In this document: positions 8,255 to 17,970 of the stretch, one piece after another
Layout of the letters: the number at the start of each line of letters is the position of its first letter
How positions within the stretch are numbered: the first letter of the stretch is position 1
Source: Caldifarciminota bacterium
GTDB lineage: Bacteria; Hydrothermota; Tepidihabitantia; Tepidihabitantales; CAIPLT01
Assembly: GCA_903865935.1 (NCBI GenBank)
Contig: CAIPLT010000083.1
Span: forward strand, 1 to 64,000
Direction: 5' to 3'
DNA length: 64,000 nucleotides
The notes under the pieces: model-generated
Database searches by the model: none
The model's input: the letters and a program-made list of their open reading frames with translations, nothing else
What the model was told of the DNA's origin: nothing
Position numbers and translations under genes: made by a program

Positions 8255-8972
8255 AACAATAGCAGCACTAATACTTGTTCTTGGTTTGAGTTTAATAATA
8301 GCTCAACCGATGAATAATCATTCTAATAATCAAACCGGAGCATGTCCAATGTCCGGCGATGAGAACATGATGCCGGGCGGACCAAGCTCATCATGCGGGC
8401 AAGGTGATAACATCGGACCAATTGCTGAAGGACCCGATAATATGCAAGGAGACCCGAATCAAATGGATATGCAGCACAGACCGATGGGTCCGATGGGTAA
8501 CCCACAAGAAATGCTGCGTGGTATGAAAAAACCGCAGGAAATGGTTGAAACTATCCGCATCTGGAAATTAACCGAACTGTTAAATCTTTCTGAAGACCAG
8601 AGTACGCGGTTCTTTCCAAAACTGAAAGCAATGAAACAGTTAAGAGACGATTACGAAGAGAATCGAATGAAAGCGATAAACGAGCTGGAAGGTATGTTAC
8701 ATGAGGGAAAAAATAACGATAAAATGATTAGCGACAAACTTGCGGAGATTGAACAGTACGACACGAAATTCCATACTGACGAAGCAAAAATGAGAAAAGA
8801 TATTGCTTCGACACTAACACCGGAACAACAGGCAAAATTCATGCTCTTTCAGATGAGATTTGAAGATGAACTGCGAATGGCGATACACAAGGCGCAAGGT
8901 ATGAAAAAAGAAGCAATAAAAAAATGGCAGGAAAACCGACCATTTCATAATCGGCAGTGGAAAATTTGGTAG
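8247..8972 (+). CDS. Spy/CpxP-like periplasmic protein, Met-rich
   Basis: This 241-residue exported protein has a signal peptide at about residues 1-19 (MAKTIAALILVLGLSLIIA). It then has a low-complexity stretch rich in Met, Pro and Gly up to about residue 90. An all-helical C-terminal part resembles the Spy/CpxP/zinc-resistance family: LNLSEDQSTRFFP and LTPEQQAKFMLF fit the LTxxQ-type repeats. Such proteins sense or chaperone unfolded or metal-stressed envelope proteins. As third gene of the sigma/anti-sigma operon it is a likely feedback sensor or output. The Met-rich linker could bind copper, which is speculation. A strong terminator follows. Confidence 0.7.
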   Translation: MAKTIAALILVLGLSLIIAQPMNNHSNNQTGACPMSGDENMMPGGPSSSCGQGDNIGPIAEGPDNMQGDPNQMDMQHRPMGPMGNPQEMLRGMKKPQEMVETIRIWKLTELLNLSEDQSTRFFPKLKAMKQLRDDYEENRMKAINELEGMLHEGKNNDKMISDKLAEIEQYDTKFHTDEAKMRKDIASTLTPEQQAKFMLFQMRFEDELRMAIHKAQGMKKEAIKKWQENRPFHNRQWKIW

Positions 8973-8996
8973 AATAACCTCATTTACCTTAGCATA

Positions 8997-9032
8997 ATCA
9001 GCAGGTAGTCAAGCGCTATCTGCTGATTTTTA
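8997..9032 (+). terminator. Terminator after the sigma-factor operon
   Basis: ATCAGCAGGTAG (8997-9008) pairs with CTATCTGCTGAT (9016-9027) as a 12-bp stem with one G-U pair and a 7-nt loop, followed by TTTTA. Confidence 0.9.
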
Positions 9033-9090
9033 TTAATGTATATTAGTCAGTTGCTTTATATATAATTTTTATTATGATAATATAAATACA

Positions 9091-10281
9091 ATGAACGGGA
9101 AATCGCCATTTGTAAGGATTAAAGATTTAATATTAGTTTTTCTGAAAATCGGTACAATTGGATTTGGTGGCGGTCCAGGTATGCTGGCATTAATCAGAAA
9201 ATATCTGGTATCCGGGAAAAAGTGGATTACGGATGATGATTTAGCAACTGCCGTCACATTGGGTCAGATGATACCAGGCCCGTTTGTGCCCAATTATGTC
9301 GAGTATATCGGTTATCGGCTGCGCGGAATAAAAGGTATGATAAGTTCAGTTGTTGCGTTTCTCTTGCCGGGCTTCGCTGCTGTTCTTTTATTAAGTTATC
9401 TGTATTTCCACACCCAAAAAATATTAATGATAAATGACATATTTATATGGATACAACCGATAATTATCGGAATTTTAGCCTGGGCCTGCTTTGATATGGG
9501 AAGATTATATTTAAAAGATACTAAAAGTATAATAATTGCAGTCTTTGCACTGCTCGCCAGTTTATTTAAAATTATGCCAATAATAATTGTATTACTCTGT
9601 GGTTTTGCAGGAATTGTTTTTTCAAGAAAACCTAAAATAGCGATCTTTAGTTTTTTGCCGATATATATTCTTTTAGGTATCAGTCCGTTTGTGATTAAGA
9701 CTGGGAATTTAGGCATATTAACCTTGATATTTTTAGAAGTCGGGCTATTAATTTTTGGCGGTGGTTACGCAGCGATACCATTTATTGCACAAGAAGTAGT
9801 AATCAGAAGAGCGTGGCTGACTAATCAGGAACTTTTAACTGGTGTTGCTTTATCACAGGTTACACCAGGTCCGGTTGCTTTGTTGTCAACTTTCGTCGGG
9901 TATAAAATTTCAGGGTTTTTAGGGGCATTCATCGCTTCATTGGCAATATTTTTACCATCAACAATAATTTTATTATTAATCCTGAGTGTCTATCATTATG
10001 TTATCAAGTCAAATAGAAATAAAGGCATATCGGATTATGCAAAAAGTTTTATTGCCGGCGTAAAACCGGCAATCATCGGGTTTCTAATTTCCGCAACTAT
10101 TTTATTAGGCAGTAACCACAATGTTGTGATTACCCATTCAATTGCCATAACATTACTAAAAGTATTTATGATTATAATAAGCTTTTTATTATTAACTTTT
10201 ATACAAGCGAGCCCCGCGATATTGATTATCGGAGGTGTATTAGTCGGATTTATATTGACACATATAGGTATTAAAGTATAA
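9091..10281 (+). CDS. chrA: ChrA-type chromate transporter, fused two-domain form
   Basis: This 396-residue inner-membrane protein belongs to the CHR family and holds both homologous halves in one chain. The repeated signatures are FGGGPGMLAL with GQMIPGPFVPNYVEYIGY in the first half and FGGGYAAIPF with SQVTPGPVALLSTFVGY in the second. About ten to twelve hydrophobic segments are visible. Characterised members export chromate, but many genomes carry them without chromate exposure, so the real substrate may be another oxyanion. There is no Shine-Dalgarno sequence, and TAATAT/TATAAA-like boxes lie 4-12 nt upstream, so the leader is very short. The stop lies 8 nt before the PorU-like gene, which is probably co-transcribed. 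Confidence 0.88.
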   Translation: MNGKSPFVRIKDLILVFLKIGTIGFGGGPGMLALIRKYLVSGKKWITDDDLATAVTLGQMIPGPFVPNYVEYIGYRLRGIKGMISSVVAFLLPGFAAVLLLSYLYFHTQKILMINDIFIWIQPIIIGILAWACFDMGRLYLKDTKSIIIAVFALLASLFKIMPIIIVLLCGFAGIVFSRKPKIAIFSFLPIYILLGISPFVIKTGNLGILTLIFLEVGLLIFGGGYAAIPFIAQEVVIRRAWLTNQELLTGVALSQVTPGPVALLSTFVGYKISGFLGAFIASLAIFLPSTIILLLILSVYHYVIKSNRNKGISDYAKSFIAGVKPAIIGFLISATILLGSNHNVVITHSIAITLLKVFMIIISFLLLTFIQASPAILIIGGVLVGFILTHIGIKV

Positions 10282-10289
10282 TTTTATCA

Positions 10290-13200
10290 ATGACTTGTTT
10301 ATTATTAATTAGTATCTTATCAGCAATTCCACAATTAAATAATTTAAACATGAAAACTGAGCGGAATAATTTTCTAAGCATGAATACCGATATTACGATG
10401 ACGAATTCGTCTTCGACTGGTATCAGTTTTCAGTATTTAATTAATGAAGACAAAATAAGTCAGGAAAATATTTTTGTCAGCGGAGAAAAATATACAGTTT
10501 TTAATATCAAAGATGCGATACGCAGAGAGCAACCTGGAAAACTTGATTTACCCAGTAAAGATGTAATCATTGCAATACCGCAACAAGGTGATATAAATGT
10601 CACAGTTGAGCTAGCCGGAAAAACTACTTATGAAAATATCAAAATCGCACCGGTACCTTATCAGACGTGGGAGAAACCCCCAGTTTATAAGCTAATACAA
10701 GATGTTAAATCAGATATATATCCGGAAAAAACCTGTGAAATTCAGGAAATCAGTTATCTGAGAAATATTAGAATAGCTCGATTAAGAATATACCCGATTC
10801 AATACAACCAGGCATCCGGGCAAGTGACAATTAATACTGATATCAGAATCAATGTTCAGTTTTTAAACCCGGGTAAGGATAATTATATACCTGATATTTT
10901 TGATGGTATCGTAAAAGATATCATATTAAACTGGGAAGAAGGAATAAAATGGAAGAAAGACTCGCAAACAATTAATCTTAATTCCGGTTTTTCAAAATAT
11001 CCACGAGGATTTTTAAATTGGTATAAGATTAAAATCGAATCGACTGGTGTTTACAAAATTACCTATGACGATTTAAACCGGGCGGGAATTCCAATACGCA
11101 CAATCGACCCGCGCACAATCCGATTATATAATATCGGTGAGTGTACTTCTAATGTGTACTATTCGGATACAATGATTGAAATCCCTATTTATATATCAGG
11201 TGAATCGGATAGTTCTTTTAATAAGAAAGATTTTATTCTGTTCTATGGATTATCACCTTCGCATTTTAACCAGAACCGAACGAATTTTTATACTAACCCC
11301 TTTACACTATATAATTATTATTGGTTAACTTGGGGGTTTTCACCTAATATTTCAGGGCTGGGTCAACGGATTGAACAGGTTTCTTCGTCACCGCAAGAAA
11401 CAAGAATCTACTCAGCGGAAAATTATACGCATTTAGAACAAGACCGAGATTGCCCGGCGCGTAACGGGCTTCTATGGATTTGGGAATTTTATGCTAAAGA
11501 AGCAGGTGTGAGTAGAAAAACTTTTAATCTGCCGATAGATTTAGCGGGTGCTGAATCATTATATTCAATCGCCGGACGTTTTTACGCTAGTAAAGAAGCA
11601 AACTGGATGGAAATTTCTATCAACAACACTTCACTCGATTCTTTTAGTTTTCCTGGTATGAGTTCTAATCCATCACCAGCAAATTTTCTTATTAACCGAA
11701 GATTGTTATTAAATGATGAAAACAGTGTCGATTTTACAATATATAATACACCAGAGCAGAATATTTATTTTGATTTTTTAAATATTCGGTATTTAAGGAA
11801 GTTGGAATTTAATACTAATGACCAAGACCTTTATTTCTATGCGACTCCTGGTAATAATAGTTTCGCCGTCAGAAAAACCGGCAGTAAACCAATCATTTTT
11901 GATATTAGTAACTATTATTCACCAAAAATGTATAGCAGTTATTATAAGAATCGGGATACAATAGTATTCACTACCAATTCTCAGGAAACCGCATTTTATT
12001 ATATATCGGACGAGAACAAAGCACGAAAGGTGATAAGTATCGAGCATAAAAATCCGGGACAGATTCAAAATTATTCGAATATTCAATATTTCATTATTAC
12101 TTCAGATGAACTGTTTCAAAGCTCGCTGCTTTTAGAGAATTACCGTCGTAATAATATTGCGGGAATTCCCCAGGCACAAGTCAAGGCAGTCCCATTGAGT
12201 GAGATTTACGATGATTTTACTTTTGGGATTGAGGAACCCGGAGCAATCAAACGTTTATTTCAAAAATACCAACCGTACTACGGACTGTTGTTAGGAGATG
12301 GTACTTATGATTACCGGAATATACTTCAACTGATGACATTTCCAGCGGTCCCCGCTTATGAACAAGGTTATGATATCGATTTTCAGGTTTACTCAGCAGG
12401 AGCTTTAGCAGTTGATGCTTGGTATGCGGATTTTGACGGAATTGGAACTTCACCGGATATGATGCTCGGACGGGTAACTGCAAGAACTGAAAGTGAAGTT
12501 AATAGTTTTTATCAGAAGTTGGTCAATTATGAAACAAAACGCACTGCCGGTTTCTGGAATAAACGGTTTATATTTTTAGCAGATGATGAATTTGAAGGGC
12601 AAGGAGAACTAGATCCGTTCAGATTAGAACATGTTACTAATAGCGAGAATGTTGAAGAAAATTTATATTATAATACCGCAGGTCGTTTTAGGCATTTAGA
12701 ACCGGTGAAAATATATCTTACTGAATACCCGTTCAGCGAATCACGTGACAAACTAAAAGCACGGCAAGCGCTGATTTCTGAGCTTGATAAAGGTGCATCT
12801 CTATGGTGTTATTTCGGACACGGTTCAGGTTTTCAACTTGCGCATGAGCAAGCCTTAACGATATCATATGTACCATTAATACAAAGTCAGGGACGAAATT
12901 TCATCGCATTTTTCGGCAGTTGCGGCGTAGGTAGGTTTGAGGATACAAAGTATGAATCGATTTCAGAAGAGTTGGTGCGAAAAGCGGATGCTGCAATTGC
13001 GACGATCGGCGCGAGTAAAGCGACATACTCTGGTTCAAATCTTTCCTTCGCCAATATCTTTTTCAACAAAGTCATAAGTGAACCGGAAAGTACAATCGGA
13101 CGAGCGTTTATACGCGGGCAGTTTATCGACCATTTTTACCATTTGTTCGGGGACCCGGCAACAACACCGGCATTGCCAAATGTATTAAGTAATGTTTTAT

Positions 13201-14285
13201 CAAATCCAGATACGCTGAAACCAGGTGGAATAGTCAATAATCAAGTAACATCATCAAAACAGTATTTTTCCACTGCAGCATATTCATCAAAATGGAATAG
13301 GTTTTATCAAAATTTTGTCTGGGTTGAAATAGCATCAGGCGTTTTTGTTCTGGAGACGCTACAAGTTTCATATAACCTTTCCGGCTATGAATTATTTCGT
13401 GGAATAGGACGACCGGTAAATGATACTGCACGTTTTAATTTTACGGTTCCAGTTGGACTTGCCCGGGGTGTTCGATATGATGTTGCAAGCGGCAGCGGTT
13501 ATTATACAGAAATGCCAAACAGTGTGCGGATAAGCGCAATTGCATATACACCTGGTCAAACAAATCTGTCTAGCTATCTTAATGATTCGATTGCTTTTGA
13601 TACGATACCAGCGACAATAACGGACTTTACTGGTCCCAAAATATCATTCTATAACGGAGATAAAAGGATTAAACCGCAAGATAAATTACCATTAGAGTTC
13701 ACTCTGAGCGGTATTTTAAGCGATAGTTCGGGTATCCTATTATGCTCGATACCTAATTATAATCCACGATTGATTATCAAGAAACGGCCGAATCATACCA
13801 TTAATGATGTGTTTGTAACTTCTTATTTTACCTATGATATTGGTAATTATTATCAAGGACGGTTTGATTATCCGGTTACATTAGACACGGGTGATTGTGT
13901 AATCATCATAAAAACGGCGGATAATCTGCGTAACCTTAGCTCAGATTCGGTTGCGGTAACAGTCCAAACGGATCAAAATTTAGCAATAGAAAATCTTTTA
14001 TACTATGCAGCTGCGGATAAACGGAGCGGTTATTTTACGTTCAGTCTTACACAACCTGCAGCAGTCAGTATAAAAATCTATACGATTGCCGGTCGATTAG
14101 TAAAATCAATTACTGAGATACCGTGCAATTTTGGATACAATCAAATTGTGTGGAATGGTTTAGATGAACAAGGAATATTACCAGCAAACGGTATATACCT
14201 TTACAAAATTTCCGCACGCTCGTTTCAATATGGACACGAACAAAAGAGTAAACCGATAGTTGATAAATTTGTTATAATGCATTAA
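10290..14285 (+). CDS. porU: PorU-like C25 protease (type IX sortase-like)
   Basis: This 1331-residue protein has the architecture of PorU, the surface protease that cleaves sorting domains in type IX secretion. A short signal peptide (MTCLLLISILSA) precedes a long beta-rich N-terminal part. That part includes the PorU-type segment NWYKIKIESTGVYKITYDDL at about residue 240. The C25 domain (about 590-960) keeps both catalytic residues: His844 in FGHGSG and Cys878 in FGSCGVGRF. A C-terminal FlgD-Ig type domain (about 1245-1331; IAGRLVKS, VWNGLDEQG, NGIYLYK) ends the protein, as PorU itself carries a CTD. It is longer than the roughly 1150-residue Porphyromonas protein. The call rests on architecture and motifs; a general secreted gingipain is the alternative. 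Confidence 0.72.
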   Translation: MTCLLLISILSAIPQLNNLNMKTERNNFLSMNTDITMTNSSSTGISFQYLINEDKISQENIFVSGEKYTVFNIKDAIRREQPGKLDLPSKDVIIAIPQQGDINVTVELAGKTTYENIKIAPVPYQTWEKPPVYKLIQDVKSDIYPEKTCEIQEISYLRNIRIARLRIYPIQYNQASGQVTINTDIRINVQFLNPGKDNYIPDIFDGIVKDIILNWEEGIKWKKDSQTINLNSGFSKYPRGFLNWYKIKIESTGVYKITYDDLNRAGIPIRTIDPRTIRLYNIGECTSNVYYSDTMIEIPIYISGESDSSFNKKDFILFYGLSPSHFNQNRTNFYTNPFTLYNYYWLTWGFSPNISGLGQRIEQVSSSPQETRIYSAENYTHLEQDRDCPARNGLLWIWEFYAKEAGVSRKTFNLPIDLAGAESLYSIAGRFYASKEANWMEISINNTSLDSFSFPGMSSNPSPANFLINRRLLLNDENSVDFTIYNTPEQNIYFDFLNIRYLRKLEFNTNDQDLYFYATPGNNSFAVRKTGSKPIIFDISNYYSPKMYSSYYKNRDTIVFTTNSQETAFYYISDENKARKVISIEHKNPGQIQNYSNIQYFIITSDELFQSSLLLENYRRNNIAGIPQAQVKAVPLSEIYDDFTFGIEEPGAIKRLFQKYQPYYGLLLGDGTYDYRNILQLMTFPAVPAYEQGYDIDFQVYSAGALAVDAWYADFDGIGTSPDMMLGRVTARTESEVNSFYQKLVNYETKRTAGFWNKRFIFLADDEFEGQGELDPFRLEHVTNSENVEENLYYNTAGRFRHLEPVKIYLTEYPFSESRDKLKARQALISELDKGASLWCYFGHGSGFQLAHEQALTISYVPLIQSQGRNFIAFFGSCGVGRFEDTKYESISEELVRKADAAIATIGASKATYSGSNLSFANIFFNKVISEPESTIGRAFIRGQFIDHFYHLFGDPATTPALPNVLSNVLSNPDTLKPGGIVNNQVTSSKQYFSTAAYSSKWNRFYQNFVWVEIASGVFVLETLQVSYNLSGYELFRGIGRPVNDTARFNFTVPVGLARGVRYDVASGSGYYTEMPNSVRISAIAYTPGQTNLSSYLNDSIAFDTIPATITDFTGPKISFYNGDKRIKPQDKLPLEFTLSGILSDSSGILLCSIPNYNPRLIIKKRPNHTINDVFVTSYFTYDIGNYYQGRFDYPVTLDTGDCVIIIKTADNLRNLSSDSVAVTVQTDQNLAIENLLYYAAADKRSGYFTFSLTQPAAVSIKIYTIAGRLVKSITEIPCNFGYNQIVWNGLDEQGILPANGIYLYKISARSFQYGHEQKSKPIVDKFVIMH

Positions 14286-14353
14286 CCGCATACTAATAAA
14301 TGTAAACGGGATTTTCAAGATTGAAATTTTAATTTCATAGTATAGGAGAAAAA

Positions 14354-14641
14354 ATGCCAATTGAATGGGATAACATAAAAACATGGGTTAAAGATACAAC
14401 AAAAATAGCATTAAAAGAAGCTGAAGATTTAACCTACAAAGGTAAAATAAAAATGCAGATATTTTCGTTAACCCACGAAAAAGAACGATTGATAATAAGG
14501 TTAGGTGAGCTGGTATATTCTGATTATAAAAAGAATCAAGTAAAAACACTTAATGAAAAAGCACTGGAAATTATTGATAAGATACAGAAGACCGACGAAA
14601 AAATAAGAGAGAAAAAAGAGGGGCTGAAAAAAGAACAATAG
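14354..14641 (+). CDS. Small coiled-coil protein of unknown function
   Basis: This 95-residue, lysine- and glutamate-rich, mostly helical protein is cytoplasmic (no signal or membrane segment). The central part (LTHEKERLIIRLGELVYSDYK) and the heptad-like C-terminus (IIDKIQKTDEKIREKKEGLKKE) suggest an antiparallel coiled coil. A good Shine-Dalgarno sequence (TAGGAGAAAAA) precedes the ATG. It lies between the PorU-like gene and queH. No family was recognised with certainty. Confidence 0.65.
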   Translation: MPIEWDNIKTWVKDTTKIALKEAEDLTYKGKIKMQIFSLTHEKERLIIRLGELVYSDYKKNQVKTLNEKALEIIDKIQKTDEKIREKKEGLKKEQ

Positions 14642-14672
14642 AAAACTCCTGTTTCGGTAGCGACTCCAAGCA

Positions 14673-15203
14673 ATGAAACCAAAGATTCTATTGCACATAT
14701 GTTGTGGACCATGTGCGGGTAAAATTACCGAACTGCTACAAGCCGACTTTGATATCACTGGATATTTTTATAATCCGAATATTGAACCGGCCGACGAGTA
14801 TTTACGAAGACTTCAAACAGCGATAACACTTGTTAATCACTATGGTATTAAGTTAATTAAAGGTATTTATAATAACAAAACATGGCATAGTGCAATAATG
14901 GGTTTGGAATTTTTACCAGAGGGGGACAGGCGTTGCTGGCGATGTTTTCGTACTCGATTAGTAGAAACTGCACAGCGCGCAAAAAAAGAAGGGATAAGTA
15001 ATTTTGCCACGACCCTTACAACAAGTCCTTATAAAAATGCAAGAGTCATAAATAAACTTGGAAATGTAATCGCAACAAAATACGGGATAAATTTCATTGA
15101 GACTTCGGTTAAACCAGAGAACAGAAATAACCCATCAATCGCCCGTCAATTGAAACTTTATCACCAAAAATTCTGCGGTTGTAATTACAGCCAATTTAAA
15201 TAA
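14673..15203 (+). CDS. queH: Epoxyqueuosine reductase QueH
   Basis: This 176-residue protein belongs to the QueH (former DUF208) family, the iron-sulfur epoxyqueuosine reductase that performs the last step of queuosine tRNA modification and replaces QueG in many anaerobes. The cysteine motifs are intact: HICCGPCAGK (Cys10, Cys11, Cys14), a central CWRCFRTRL, and FCGCNYS near the end. Together they supply the [4Fe-4S] and metal ligands. Length is slightly short but complete. No other queuosine genes lie nearby. Confidence 0.9.
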   Translation: MKPKILLHICCGPCAGKITELLQADFDITGYFYNPNIEPADEYLRRLQTAITLVNHYGIKLIKGIYNNKTWHSAIMGLEFLPEGDRRCWRCFRTRLVETAQRAKKEGISNFATTLTTSPYKNARVINKLGNVIATKYGINFIETSVKPENRNNPSIARQLKLYHQKFCGCNYSQFK

Positions 15204-15225
15204 AAAGGACGGAAAAACCCGCCCT
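15201..15225 (-). terminator. Strand-asymmetric terminator of the M28 peptidase gene
   Basis: Read on the - strand, AGGGCGG (15225-15219) pairs with CCGTCCT (15212-15206) through a G-U pair, then TTTTTA. On the + strand the same position is an A-C mismatch, so it should work mainly for the - strand gene. Confidence 0.7.
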
Positions 15226-15244
15226 AATTATTTTACTGTTATTG

Positions 15245-17878
15245 TCAGCGCAAATAAATTAATTTCTGGGGATTTTTACTTACATCGGTTGTGATAAAGT
15301 AAATTCCGGCATTAACCATTTTCCCATAGTCATCTTTTCCATTCCAGTTGAATGTGCAAACAGGGGATGAGTATTTAAAAGGGACTTTAAATGTTTTAAT
15401 TAACTGACCGGACGAATTATAAATTCGAACTGCATTGACCGTATTGATTGGTGTATTTAATGAAATAAGAGTCTGGCCTTTGAATGGATTAGGTGAAATA
15501 TGTATTGATGATTGATGATAAATCGGCAACACATTATTTGAAACTTCAATACCCTGCGGTGAAAGAGTTGTATATTTTATTGCACGTCCAGGTTGAATCG
15601 GTGCAGCTGCAGGATGATACGTGCCATTAAACAAGTATTGTATTCCGGTTGTTTCGGTCGGGTTTTCGATACCAACCGTTGAGCTGGTATAACCATTTGC
15701 AGTTTGATACTGAACAAGAATCACATTATCTTCAGATGGAGCTGAATGGGTTGAGTCATAAATAATAACCTGAAATTTATCCCTGGTTGATGATGATGCA
15801 TAGTAGGAAAGACTGTCCCATTCGATAATAAACTGTCCGGTCACTGGATTATGATACCAGTAAACTCCACCATTACCAGTATTGGAATGGACAAGGTCAT
15901 CCCAGTTTGCTGCAATCATTGCGGCTGGTCCATCATTATCCGGAATTGTGCTATTAGAATAATCGGGTATAGTATCAAAACCACATGCAACCCATCCATC
16001 AGGGCTGATTGATATTGAATTATAAGCCTGCCCGTAAAACTTAAGATTACCGAACGCTGAAGGTAAAGGAATATATTTTACCTGGTCATTGTTAGAAAAA
16101 GTCAGACGTGTACCAGTACTTTTTATTTCAGTCCAGTTATATTCGGGATGATTAGAATATGTAACATCGGTATTATCATATGCCCAATAAAGTGCGGGTG
16201 TTCTTGGTCCATCAGGAATCGGGTCGGTAGTCCTGAATGCACCAATCGGAACTGAAAAATTATATACCCAGGTTGATTCAGTACTAGTCAGGGTCAAAGT
16301 AAAATCAGCATTGTAACCGATTGGAGTACTTGTCGAACAAGAAGCAACAAACGGTGTCAAATTTATTGCTGTGTCCAAAGAAGCGATATTTCCATAACTC
16401 GCCTGGTTCTGAGATATTGAAACATATTCAGAACTGGAATTAATTGTTGCATAAACATTATGAGCGGTGGTTTGTCCGATATTTCGTAGTGATATATATA
16501 TTCCAACTGTTTCACCTGCATCCCAGCGTTGATTGTTATTTGCCAGCGAATCAGATATACGGAAGTTCCGGTAAATAACCAATGGTTGGTTAGGGAAAAC
16601 AGGGTTAGCCAAGCCAGCCAGACCAGCGACACCGCCTTTGATTACTTCAGTGCAGAACGGCAATGAATTAAAACCTGCCCCAATCGTATCACTGGTCATA
16701 TGATAATGGGGATTTACCGGCATATAATCTTCAATCCCGCAAAATGCAACATACCCGTTCTGCCAGAACGGATGGTGATCAGAAGCAGCTAAACTTGAAA
16801 CCATTCGACGTAACGTCGGTAATTGCGTGTAAGTACTGCACATTCCGATGAAATAGTTAACAAAAGTGCTGCAATTGGGATTAGATATTTTACCAATAAC
16901 ATCTAAATCTTCCTGTGGTTGGTCAGCATAGGCTATCATATCAAAGTTAAAAACACCTAAAATTGAATCTCCACGGGCACGCGCAGCATTAGCATAAGCA
17001 TAGCTTCCATATAATCCCTGTTCTTCACCACTGAATGCGATATAGCGTATTGAATACTCAAAATTATAATCTTTCATTACCCGCGCTGCTTCCAGACAAG
17101 CGGTTGTGCCAGAACCATTGTCATCTGCTCCTGGGCAGAAATTAGGCTGCTGATTGGAAGTTGAGTCAAAATGCCCACAGATTACGACATAGACATTATC
17201 CGGATGAGCAACGCCATGTTTAATCGCTATAACATTCGGCGCATAACTCGAATTGTAATTATCCAGATACACACTGTCACAACCATAACTTAAATATTTA
17301 TTCTTAAGCCAGGTCGCGGCAGCCCGGCATGAATCAGTGGTTGAATAACGGGTATGAAAATTCTGAAGCCGTCGGTCAAAACTGAGAACCGAATCGGATT
17401 TAACATTGGCAACCATCTGAACGATTAGAGGATTAACATCTAATCGCGGAAATACCGGAGTATATTCAGATAAAACAATTGGTGTAAACTGGATGCGGTT
17501 TAATCGAACCTGCAGCCTGGCTAAATCAATTTCTGCATCGGGAGGAGTAGCTATTACAAGGTAATCTTTACCAGAACTTAAAACCTGATATGTATCGCGG
17601 ATATATTTTTCTGCTTGATTGGTCATCGGATAGACGAGATAATAATATTTTGCATTTGAGATTTGTTCTAGCACGGTATAATTTTTCCCGGAAACAAGTG
17701 ATAGTTGCGATGTTGTTAGATTAGCAAGCGCTGCGTCAGGTAATTCAAGAATAACCGGTATTCCCTGTTTTACCAAAAAAGTAGTCGTCTGAAATTGGTT
17801 AAAAGGTATTTTTACCAAATACTGTTGAGCTTGAACAGCCAAAAACATAATGCAGATTAATATCATTATTTTTTTCAT
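15245..17878 (-). CDS. Secreted M28 zinc aminopeptidase with sorting domain
   Basis: This 877-residue exported metallopeptidase of family M28 probably removes N-terminal residues from extracellular peptides. The ATG at 17878 is chosen because AGGAGA lies just upstream and a signal peptide starts there (MKKIMILICIMFLAVQAQ); a TTG six codons earlier has no such support. The zinc-site motifs are present in order: CGHFDSTS, CPGADDNGSG, FSGEEQGLYGS, NFDMIAY and the late histidine in NPHYHMTSD. Beyond the peptidase come an Ig/CARDB-like module, a beta-sandwich region and a FlgD-Ig type sorting domain (SPNPFKGQTLI, WNGKDDYG, NAGIYF). It has its own promoter and terminator. Confidence 0.88.
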   Translation of the reverse strand: MKKIMILICIMFLAVQAQQYLVKIPFNQFQTTTFLVKQGIPVILELPDAALANLTTSQLSLVSGKNYTVLEQISNAKYYYLVYPMTNQAEKYIRDTYQVLSSGKDYLVIATPPDAEIDLARLQVRLNRIQFTPIVLSEYTPVFPRLDVNPLIVQMVANVKSDSVLSFDRRLQNFHTRYSTTDSCRAAATWLKNKYLSYGCDSVYLDNYNSSYAPNVIAIKHGVAHPDNVYVVICGHFDSTSNQQPNFCPGADDNGSGTTACLEAARVMKDYNFEYSIRYIAFSGEEQGLYGSYAYANAARARGDSILGVFNFDMIAYADQPQEDLDVIGKISNPNCSTFVNYFIGMCSTYTQLPTLRRMVSSLAASDHHPFWQNGYVAFCGIEDYMPVNPHYHMTSDTIGAGFNSLPFCTEVIKGGVAGLAGLANPVFPNQPLVIYRNFRISDSLANNNQRWDAGETVGIYISLRNIGQTTAHNVYATINSSSEYVSISQNQASYGNIASLDTAINLTPFVASCSTSTPIGYNADFTLTLTSTESTWVYNFSVPIGAFRTTDPIPDGPRTPALYWAYDNTDVTYSNHPEYNWTEIKSTGTRLTFSNNDQVKYIPLPSAFGNLKFYGQAYNSISISPDGWVACGFDTIPDYSNSTIPDNDGPAAMIAANWDDLVHSNTGNGGVYWYHNPVTGQFIIEWDSLSYYASSSTRDKFQVIIYDSTHSAPSEDNVILVQYQTANGYTSSTVGIENPTETTGIQYLFNGTYHPAAAPIQPGRAIKYTTLSPQGIEVSNNVLPIYHQSSIHISPNPFKGQTLISLNTPINTVNAVRIYNSSGQLIKTFKVPFKYSSPVCTFNWNGKDDYGKMVNAGIYFITTDVSKNPQKLIYLR

Positions 17879-17904
17879 GTTATCTCCTAAAATCAATATT
17901 CTTA

Positions 17905-17932
17905 ATCTTATTTCTTAACAATCAGCTGTCAA
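17905..17932 (-). promoter_or_regulatory. M28 peptidase promoter
   Basis: On the - strand TTGACA (17927-17932), a 16-bp spacer and TAAGAT (17905-17910), followed by a short leader with AGGAGA before the ATG at 17878. Confidence 0.65.
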
Positions 17933-17970
17933 TTATTATAAGTATTTTTCCAATATCGACCGACAGTAAA

